Shown here one piece after another: positions 26,058 through 32,135 of a stretch of DNA of 45,592 bases. Position numbers and translations under genes: made by a program. This DNA comes from Segatella hominis (GTDB taxonomy: Bacteria > Bacteroidota > Bacteroidia > Bacteroidales > Bacteroidaceae): NCBI RefSeq assembly GCF_004535825.1, contig NZ_SGVY01000030.1, positions 1 to 45,592 of the forward strand. Direction: 5' to 3'. The notes under the pieces were generated by a model that was not told where the DNA came from, did not search any database, and was given only the letters and a program-made list of their open reading frames with translations. Each line of letters opens with the position of its first letter. Within the stretch, counting starts at the first letter, position 1.

Positions 26058-26583
26058 CCTTGACTGGTATTGTTTTGATGTTTGGTTGTCCTGGCTTTGT
26101 TTCACCTTGTTTCAATAGGCTCTCCGTGAAGTCGTCCTGCCATAGTCCGTCTATCCATATGGGAGAAGTGGACTCCATCTGCCCATCCATCTTTTCCTGC
26201 AACGACTCGGCTGTGTTCTTCGGCTTCTGTTGGTTGACATCATTTCCTTCGTCTTCATCAACATCATCTTCTCTGCCGGAAGAATCCGTTTCTGGAGAAT
26301 AATCACTCATTCCGTTGTTCTCCGTTCCCATACCATAGCCCTCATCGTATGATGTGCCGTCTTGGAAACTCGTGTCGTATTGCTTGTCGGCAACGCTAAA
26401 GCCACCATCGCTTTCATTGACGGCTACTGCGGCTTCCTCTTCCGTTATGTTGCTGATGTCAAACATTTCCTCGTTGCTCTTGGCTTCTTCCTTCTTACCA
26501 TACAGGTCTCTGGTTATCATCACCGCATAGTAGATGGCGTATGCAATGGTAAGGCTGATTGCGAATATCAAAAATGGACTCAT
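26047..26583 (-). CDS. First gene of the tra operon: acidic membrane-anchored protein
   Basis: An N-terminal membrane segment (residues 2-22, FLIFAISLTIAYAIYYAVMI) and a short basic stretch lead into a long acidic, Gly/Ser/Asp/Glu-rich, likely disordered domain. It ends with a conserved-looking block (SPIWIDGLWQDDFTESLLK). It lies directly upstream of the TraE genes and overlaps the second traE. Similar small anchored proteins precede traE in Bacteroidales elements, but I know no function. Confidence 0.65.
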   Translation of the reverse strand: MSPFLIFAISLTIAYAIYYAVMITRDLYGKKEEAKSNEEMFDISNITEEEAAVAVNESDGGFSVADKQYDTSFQDGTSYDEGYGMGTENNGMSDYSPETDSSGREDDVDEDEGNDVNQQKPKNTAESLQEKMDGQMESTSPIWIDGLWQDDFTESLLKQGETKPGQPNIKTIPVKDEI

Positions 26584-26646
26584 ATAATACTTTGTTTTAT
26601 TGATGATTTATACTCTATGCAGTGGCAAAAGTGCCAGTTGCAAGTG

Positions 26647-26654
26647 CAAAGTAA
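26647..26654 (-). promoter_or_regulatory. Candidate promoter of the transfer operon (TTACTTTG)
   Basis: On the minus strand TTACTTTG, one base off TAnnTTTG, lies 64 bp before the ATG of the first tra gene. No clear -33 box. The gap 26584-26848 otherwise holds the AbiE terminator and no gene. Confidence 0.35.
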
Positions 26655-26797
26655 AGAGTAAAATCCGACATAAAAGAATTTTGTAAAGTATGGCCATCAA
26701 AGTTTAAGATATATTCAAATTATAATTATATTTCATACTCTCAATCATACTTTAATCAGCTTCTTCTGTTAGTTTTCGCATGTTTGGGAAAAGGGCA

Positions 26798-26825
26798 TAA
26801 AAAAAGCCCTCCGAATGGGAGAGCT
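26798..26825 (-). terminator. Rho-independent terminator after the AbiE pair
   Basis: On the minus strand AGCTCTCC (26825-26818) pairs with GGAGGGCT (26812-26805, one G-U pair) around a CATTC loop, followed by a run of seven T. It lies 24 bp after the toxin stop and insulates the tra operon from the toxin-antitoxin genes. Confidence 0.82.
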
Positions 26826-26848
26826 TGATAAGGTATATCGTAATACCT

Positions 26849-27703
26849 TTATTTTTCCATGTATTGTTTCAGTTCCTGTGTGATATATGTCCAAACTTCT
26901 TGGAAGGTTAGTGGCTCCTTGAATTTGATTTTCTTCAAATAACTATTCCACATAATATTTCGTTTGGCATCTGTCGCAAAAGAATCCTCGAAAAGGCTAT
27001 TTTCCGTAGAGATGGCGGTGCCTCTATTCTCAAACGTGGCTGTGATGGCTTCTTGCAATGTGTTCAAGTCAATATTTCCTGCTTTTAGTATTCTGTACAC
27101 ATCAAAGAAGTCTTTCATGCGGCTGTTCTCTGTCGCATGGTCTATCATTGCCTGATACTTTTCAGCCACCACGGTCTCTAAAGAGTAAGCCAAGATGTCA
27201 ACTTCTGGTAATGTGTCCAGCAACACCGGATAAGAAAGGTCAACGGGTGCAGGAGTTATGATGTCGCCAAAGCCTACATCCATGGAAATAACTTGGCTTG
27301 CCGTGTCAAGTCCTACCTTGACATGCACTCGCACACCATTATATTCTTTTTTGAGAGTGATTTCTTCTACGCTAATGCTGTCCTTTTCAAAGACAACTCC
27401 GTCTTCCAGACATTCTATGTCGCATAAATTTCTGAATGTCTCCTTGATATTGTCCAACTCACGGCTAATCTGTTGACCAAGGAAGTCTATGTCCAATGTT
27501 GGTCTTGCTTTCAAATGCTCATGGGCATACAGTAATGCACCACCTTTCAATATAAAGCGTTCTTTGTATGGACTTACCGACAGACGGTACAACAGACGCT
27601 CCTGAAAGTATCGTGTCAATATCGATTGGTAGAAGACATTCTCTTCTTTCGATATATTAAGCAGTTTCGCTCTTACCGAGCGAGCATAATTCTTCGTTGT
27701 CAT
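26849..27703 (-). CDS. abiEii: AbiEii-type nucleotidyltransferase toxin
   Basis: Toxin of the AbiE type IV toxin-antitoxin family, a nucleotidyltransferase that blocks growth and can abort phage infection. Start chosen at 27703 (MTTKNYARSVRAKLLN), 10 bp after the antitoxin stop. The nucleotidyltransferase signature is complete: FILKGGALLYA (51-61) then RPTLDIDFLG (67-76), and a DUF1814-like C-terminal helical part with VVAEKYQAMIDHA and RMKDFFDVY. It lies in the ICE between primase and tra operon, so it may stabilise the element. Confidence 0.9.
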   Translation of the reverse strand: MTTKNYARSVRAKLLNISKEENVFYQSILTRYFQERLLYRLSVSPYKERFILKGGALLYAHEHLKARPTLDIDFLGQQISRELDNIKETFRNLCDIECLEDGVVFEKDSISVEEITLKKEYNGVRVHVKVGLDTASQVISMDVGFGDIITPAPVDLSYPVLLDTLPEVDILAYSLETVVAEKYQAMIDHATENSRMKDFFDVYRILKAGNIDLNTLQEAITATFENRGTAISTENSLFEDSFATDAKRNIMWNSYLKKIKFKEPLTFQEVWTYITQELKQYMEK

Positions 27704-27713
27704 ATTTATTATT

Positions 27714-28298
27714 TTATAGTTCCATTTGTAGATATGTTCCCAATGTTTTGGCAACTCTCAGTTGTGAGGCATATTTCATCAGTTTGCTGACATTACGATC
27801 TCTGCGCTTCAGATATTCCTTTATAATCTCCGTACACACATCTATGCCGATTTTGTTTCTATACTTTACTGCATCACAGACACATTTCTCCACGTCATAT
27901 ATCCTCACATTGAAACCTTCAATCTCAGTATTCGTAATTCCAAGGTTAAAGGCGGTATCACTCCAATGGTATAGTGTAATTGGGGGATAATCTGGAAGGG
28001 TGATTTTTCGGCCTCTTTTTATTGCAAGACAATATTCTTGTGGTACCTGTGTAGTCAACTGATAATGTGACCAAGCGGAATACAGACACAACACGCCACC
28101 AGGAACAACCTTTTCCACATCAAGCATTTGACTTGCCAAATGGTCATCGGTTGCATACACACCTCTTTTTATTCTGGTGAGTTCGCCATTCTTGGCGGCT
28201 TGCAATACTTTATAGTATGCAGCTCTTCCTGCCATATCTTTTGCAGAGATGTAGCCTTCAGATTTTGGATTTGTCATACGCTTTTCCATGATTTGCAT
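27714..28298 (-). CDS. abiEi: AbiEi-type antitoxin with winged-helix DNA-binding domain
   Basis: Antitoxin and autorepressor paired with AbiEii. The N-terminal winged helix is visible in EGYISAKDMAGRAAYYKVLQ and the wing ELTRIKRGVYA (about 11-49); a C-terminal antitoxin domain follows (VPGGVLCLYSAWSHYQLT ... CDAVKYRNKIG). The ATG at 28298 or the internal one at 28289 are both possible. Gene order, antitoxin then toxin, is standard for AbiE. Confidence 0.88.
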   Translation of the reverse strand: MQIMEKRMTNPKSEGYISAKDMAGRAAYYKVLQAAKNGELTRIKRGVYATDDHLASQMLDVEKVVPGGVLCLYSAWSHYQLTTQVPQEYCLAIKRGRKITLPDYPPITLYHWSDTAFNLGITNTEIEGFNVRIYDVEKCVCDAVKYRNKIGIDVCTEIIKEYLKRRDRNVSKLMKYASQLRVAKTLGTYLQMEL

Positions 28299-28311
28299 CT
28301 TTAATTCTGTA

Positions 28312-28342
28312 CAAAGTTACTACATATTTTCAAAAGTGTAGT
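28312..28342 (-). promoter_or_regulatory. Candidate AbiE promoter and operator
   Basis: TAACTTTG on the minus strand (28312-28319) matches TAnnTTTG 13 bp before the antitoxin ATG. ACTACA (28319-28324) and TGTAGT (28337-28342) form an inverted repeat just upstream, a likely binding site for the AbiEi winged helix, which represses its own operon in studied cases. Confidence 0.55.
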
Positions 28343-28384
28343 ATGTTTGTACGGAAATCTACGCAAAAATCACGCAAAATATAG

Positions 28385-28420
28385 TTTTCTACGGAGAATA
28401 TTGACTTTCTCCGTAGAAAA
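28385..28420. terminator. Perfect 14-bp inverted repeat after the primase gene
   Basis: TTTTCTACGGAGAA (28385-28398) and TTCTCCGTAGAAAA (28407-28420) are exact complements around an 8-base spacer. It begins 9 bp past the primase stop, so termination is likely; the sequence after the stem on the minus strand is only weakly T-rich. An origin or repressor role is not excluded. Confidence 0.6.
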
Positions 28421-28428
28421 TTATCGTT

Positions 28429-29337
28429 TTATACATCCTCTTTATGCGGAATAATGGATTTTCTGCCGATAAGATAATCATTGACATCCTTGTATTCTGC
28501 ATATCTTATGGATTCGTTGATTGCCCTGTTTTGATAACAGTCCATGATTGTATGGGCAGCCACCGTTCCTGCTTGGTCATTATCAAGATAACAATGGATA
28601 GCAGTGTAACACGCCAATCGTTCCATGCATTTCCCAAGGCTACTGATGGAGTTCAGCACGATATAATCACATGGCTCTTGTATGCAAATCACATTGTCGC
28701 CTCGCTTTTCCAAAGTCTTGTACGAAAGAAAGTCCATAAACCCCTCGAAGATGCAGCATCTGTCCTGCACTCCAACTTGCTGTGAATGTATCAAGGATAT
28801 GTCTTTCTCGCCCAAACAACCTTTATAATATGGGTTACGCAGCTCATAACCATCCCTGTTATTTGGAAAGGCTATACCAAAATACCGCTTGCCCTTAAAC
28901 GTGTACCAGATCTCCTTGCAATAGCGTTTACCTATGTCCGCATCCACATGGCGTGAACGCAGATACGACATAAGCACAGGGTAGGACAATTCTTGGATAT
29001 GTACCTTGTCCATCTTGTCTGTCTCTACTTGTGTCGGTATGGGAGGTTTTGCCTTTGTGGACTTTGGGTTGTTCATGTCCGCTGCTATATGCTGCAATGC
29101 AGCACCCACATCATCCGTATTGTAGAGAAGTTGGGCAAGAGCAATGATGTTGCCACCCTTGCCAAGAGCAAAGTCATACCATTGGTTTCGGCTGAAGTTC
29201 ACCTTGAACGATGGCTTTGTCTCCGCATGCAATGGCGACAGATAATAAGATGTGGACTTGCTGCATCGTTGGGGCTGATGTCCCAATGCGCTCAGATAGT
29301 CCGTGAGTTTGATTTCCTTTGCTTGTTGTATGTTCAT
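28429..29337 (-). CDS. traP: ICE primase with CHC2-like and toprim domains
   Basis: Makes primers for the transferred or replicating single strand. The N-terminal part (about 1-85) follows the CHC2 zinc-finger primase pattern in SPLHAETKPSFKVNFSRNQW and GKGGNIIALAQLL, but the usual zinc ligands are mostly missing (only Cys25). The toprim part shows the acidic EGF motif (CIFEGFMDFLSYK, about 195-208) and YLDNDQAGT (250-258). About 300 residues is normal for TraP-type primases of Bacteroides elements. It is last in the replication operon and 191 bp after the helicase gene. Confidence 0.87.
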   Translation of the reverse strand: MNIQQAKEIKLTDYLSALGHQPQRCSKSTSYYLSPLHAETKPSFKVNFSRNQWYDFALGKGGNIIALAQLLYNTDDVGAALQHIAADMNNPKSTKAKPPIPTQVETDKMDKVHIQELSYPVLMSYLRSRHVDADIGKRYCKEIWYTFKGKRYFGIAFPNNRDGYELRNPYYKGCLGEKDISLIHSQQVGVQDRCCIFEGFMDFLSYKTLEKRGDNVICIQEPCDYIVLNSISSLGKCMERLACYTAIHCYLDNDQAGTVAAHTIMDCYQNRAINESIRYAEYKDVNDYLIGRKSIIPHKEDV

Positions 29338-29367
29338 CTTTCATTCATTTTTTGTTCATTCGTGCGC

Positions 29368-29497
29368 TTATTATATATACACCAGAGTGAATGAACGGTT
29401 TTGTGAAGTCATTTTGTCGTATGTCCATGTAGTTAAATATGATGCCACTTCACAAAATCCGTCCGTTCTACTATTATATATACACCGAGGTGAATGA
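29368..29497. other. Repeat-rich gap between primase and helicase, candidate origin
   Basis: A 27-bp motif (TTATTATATATACACC then AGAGTGAATGA) at 29368-29394 recurs at 29471-29497 with 4 changes. Between them GAACGGTTTTGTGAAGT (29393-29409) faces ACTTCACAAAATCCGTCC (29447-29464) as an inverted repeat. An AT-rich direct-repeat plus stem layout between a RepA-like helicase and a primase fits a replication origin of the excised ICE. It is inference. Confidence 0.5.
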
Positions 29498-29528
29498 AGT
29501 GGTTTTTGAAGTGACTTTCGCTTCATCC

Positions 29529-30647
29529 TCACTTCTTTACCTCCTGCCCTTCAAGCAGCGGAAGCGAAGGATAATCCTTCATTCTGCAATACTCGTTGTT
29601 GCCACACTTCACCACCAGTTTGCTCTTCAATAGGAAGGTCAGCAGCTTTGACATCACTGTTCTACCTCTGGCAAAACCAATAGTTGTATATCCTCTCGTC
29701 AATGCGTTTATCACATTCTCATAACCTGACACCACTTTCTTGCCAAAAGCCATTCCAAGAGCCTTGTCATGCTGCTCATCGGTAATGTCGGCTATTGTCA
29801 TCTTCGGCTGTTTGGCTGTGGTGGAGTCAACCACATAGTCCTTGGTAATCTCTGGAAGTCCCTCCTTGTTTATTTGGAACGCAAAGGGCGCAAAGTCCTT
29901 GTCTCGGATGTTGAGCGGTTTCACTTCACTCACATTCGCCATCGAATTGCTCTTGCTTATCACCAGTACCGTCTCTGCCTTGTTGCTGAGTTCCGTTCCT
30001 ATGTGACCTCTTACATTGTCATCACCCTTGTTCAAGTGTAGGACACAATGTATGTGCAGGTCATAGCGGCTTGACCACTGCATCAGTTTGTTGATGATAT
30101 GGACGGACTCGCTCGGATTGTTGATGTCGAGCATCAAGTCCCTTATGCCGTCAATGATGACCAAGCCAAAGCCCTTTTGCGTCTGCAAGGCATATTCTAT
30201 CAGTCGCAGTCTGAGGTTGGGACTGTACTCTCGCAGTCCGAAGAACACAAGGTTCTCACTGTTCATGTTGTCGGGCAATCCTGCAAGCCGGAGGATGCGC
30301 TGCATCACGCTGTGACAGTGGAAACGGCTCTGCTCCGTATCAACGTAGAGTATCTTACGCTTGTCATCGGGTAGTTTTGCCGTATATTGCAGCACCTTTC
30401 CATTAGCGAGCGAGGCTGCCACCAATGCCGATACATTGAACGTCTTTCGGCTCTTCGCCTTGCCTGTGGAGGCACTGAAGTTGCCAAGCGTGGCTATGGT
30501 CGAGTTGTCCACCCATATTATCTGTGGCGGTGTCTGGTAGGTCTCATCCGCATGGATAAGCGATGCCTTCAGCAACTTTTCCAACAAATCAGCATTGTCC
30601 GCTGCGCCTTCAAAGAGGCTCATGTCGTTCATTTCTTCCATCGTCAT
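29529..30647 (-). CDS. RepA-like hexameric helicase ATPase (AAA/RecA fold)
   Basis: Cytoplasmic RecA-fold ATPase of the RepA/DnaB helicase type. The Walker A appears as ASTGKAKSRKTF (about 59-70) in FSASTGKAKSRKTFNVSALV, and Walker B as GFGLVIIDGIRDLM (about 165-178). IHCVLHLNKGDDNVRGHIG (about 205-223) is the typical glutamine/histidine-type loop region. A winged-helix-like C-terminal part (VINALTRGYTTIGFARGRT) follows. It overlaps the HTH gene by ATGA and precedes the primase. Together these suggest autonomous rolling or theta replication of the excised ICE. Confidence 0.82.
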   Translation of the reverse strand: MTMEEMNDMSLFEGAADNADLLEKLLKASLIHADETYQTPPQIIWVDNSTIATLGNFSASTGKAKSRKTFNVSALVAASLANGKVLQYTAKLPDDKRKILYVDTEQSRFHCHSVMQRILRLAGLPDNMNSENLVFFGLREYSPNLRLRLIEYALQTQKGFGLVIIDGIRDLMLDINNPSESVHIINKLMQWSSRYDLHIHCVLHLNKGDDNVRGHIGTELSNKAETVLVISKSNSMANVSEVKPLNIRDKDFAPFAFQINKEGLPEITKDYVVDSTTAKQPKMTIADITDEQHDKALGMAFGKKVVSGYENVINALTRGYTTIGFARGRTVMSKLLTFLLKSKLVVKCGNNEYCRMKDYPSLPLLEGQEVKK

Positions 30648-31108
30648 CTGCTCTTCAAGGGTTTGTTCATCACATAGCGTATGGCATCCTGCTCATACAC
30701 CTCTTTTGTTTTCACAGGGTGCTTCTTGATCCATTCCACCAGTTCTTCCTTGCTGAAATAGATGGTCTTGCCGTTTGGCTTGTAATGGGGAATGGCAAAG
30801 GTACGTGTCAGTTTGTAAAGCTGACTCTTTGAAGCGTCAAGGAATACGCTTGCCTCGTCAAGGGTGAGCACGTCTTTTCCTGCAAAGAGCCATTTCTCCA
30901 AGCACTTGATGCGGTTCAGCACATCCTCCACTGGTCCAAGCAGCTTGAATGCTTCTTCCATCTGTTGAATGCGCTCGGCAAGTCTCATTGGTGTCATGTC
31001 TGCCAGTTCTTGTTCTGTCAACTCGTGTTTATCCACGTCTATCGTTGGCGGTAGGATAGTGCCATCCTTTGGCGGATTGTTTGCCTGATTTGTTGTCTGT
31101 CCAATCAT
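30644..31108 (-). CDS. Excisionase-like helix-turn-helix protein of the ICE
   Basis: 154 residues; the first 85 are polar and helical, then the HTH_17/MerR-like unit VLTLDEASVFLDASKSQLYK with wing YKPNGKTIYFSKEELVEWIK. It resembles the IME's HTH protein (22068-22385) but is distinct. It opens the helicase operon and may control excision or replication. Confidence 0.82.
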   Translation of the reverse strand: MIGQTTNQANNPPKDGTILPPTIDVDKHELTEQELADMTPMRLAERIQQMEEAFKLLGPVEDVLNRIKCLEKWLFAGKDVLTLDEASVFLDASKSQLYKLTRTFAIPHYKPNGKTIYFSKEELVEWIKKHPVKTKEVYEQDAIRYVMNKPLKSR

Positions 31109-31265
31109 TGTCGTAATTTTATTTATCGTTACACATAACGAGGTCGCCCTCCATAACCAGGTTTCTGATTACGGAGGGCAAAGGTAAGGGCATTTCTGCC
31201 CAATCGGATGGAAGGGCGCTTGACTGTCAACCGACTATCAAGCCAACTGTCAAGGTTTTCATCTG
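31109..31265. promoter_or_regulatory. Regulatory region of the ICE replication operon
   Basis: TACCTTTG on the minus strand (31179-31186) matches TAnnTTTG and lies 70 bp before the HTH gene. GCCCTCCATAACCAG (31146-31160) and CTGATTACGGAGGGC (31165-31179) form a near-perfect dyad that overlaps the start region. Upstream, three copies of (G/A)ACT(G/A)TCAA lie at 31222-31230, 31233-31241 and 31245-31253. The layout suggests a controlled promoter with operator or iteron-like sites. Confidence 0.55.
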
Positions 31266-32012
31266 TCAGATGGTGTCCTTGCTATCATTTTTACCGCATT
31301 CTGCTATTTCTTGCACTTTCTTGCGGATAGCCTCATAGATACTGGCGTTGGTACTTTTGGCATCACTGGTTGCTGAGGACAGCTTGGTTGTTGTAAGTGG
31401 TTTGTCTGTTGATGAAGACAGGATGAGTTTATGCTTGGCAATGACCGATTGCCATTGCTTGCAAATCAAGTTCTTGCTGCAGAGCATGTCAAAGAAGAAT
31501 GCCACACGTCTGTTACTTCTCGCCTTTAGCTGCTTGCAGACTTGGCACGAGAAGAGTTTTCGCATATCCTCTTCCGACACATCGGCTGAGAACAAATGAA
31601 CCTCATTGGCATGGCGCGCAATGAGGTTCAACTGAGTAGAATCAAAGTAACATTGAAAGTCCTGTTTCGGTTTGGTGTCTTGTGCTGTTTGTAATATTGA
31701 CGGTGGTTTACCATGGAGATACTGACCGTTTGGAGGCGGCTCCGTGGTGTTGAACTTGTGATGAAGAGCCTTGTAGTCATGATACTCGAAATCCACTTTG
31801 GTAAAGAATATGACTACTAAGTCCTCACGTTCTTCAAGAAACTCCTCCATGATGTAGAAGTTCTTCTTGTGCTCGTTCTTTCCTGCCGCATACTGGCAGT
31901 CCGTATAGGAATGGCTGTTGAGAAAGTCTTTTTTGTAGCGGTGATACAGTTTACCGCATCCTATAACTTCCGTCTGATAGCACTCGTGGGCTTCCTTGAA
32001 GAACAGCCACAA
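31266..32012 (-). CDS. ICE protein of unknown function with cysteine-rich N-terminus, possibly frame-interrupted
   Basis: The frame has no ATG; the listed start is a TTG at 32012. The same frame stays open upstream to a stop near 32133 and encodes a CxxC-containing stretch (LPQCNECTFANSVGGICGTN) that continues naturally into the body, which has further cysteines (CYQTEVIGCGK, DCQYAAGKN). An ATG at 32131, right after the integrase stop, starts a different frame that ends at 32059 in ATGCAATGA. A one-base shift would join that ATG to the body. The body is helical with CQVCKQLKARSNRRVAF near its C-terminal third. No family recognised. Confidence 0.5.
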   Translation of the reverse strand: MWLFFKEAHECYQTEVIGCGKLYHRYKKDFLNSHSYTDCQYAAGKNEHKKNFYIMEEFLEEREDLVVIFFTKVDFEYHDYKALHHKFNTTEPPPNGQYLHGKPPSILQTAQDTKPKQDFQCYFDSTQLNLIARHANEVHLFSADVSEEDMRKLFSCQVCKQLKARSNRRVAFFFDMLCSKNLICKQWQSVIAKHKLILSSSTDKPLTTTKLSSATSDAKSTNASIYEAIRKKVQEIAECGKNDSKDTI

Positions 32013-32135
32013 TTTGTTGGTACCACAAATGCCACCTACACTGTTAGCGAAGGTGCATTCATTGCATTGGGGTAAAAAGAGAGAACGAGGAGTCGTCTCG
32101 TCCTTGGTTGTTTGATGTATTATTATGTTCCATTT

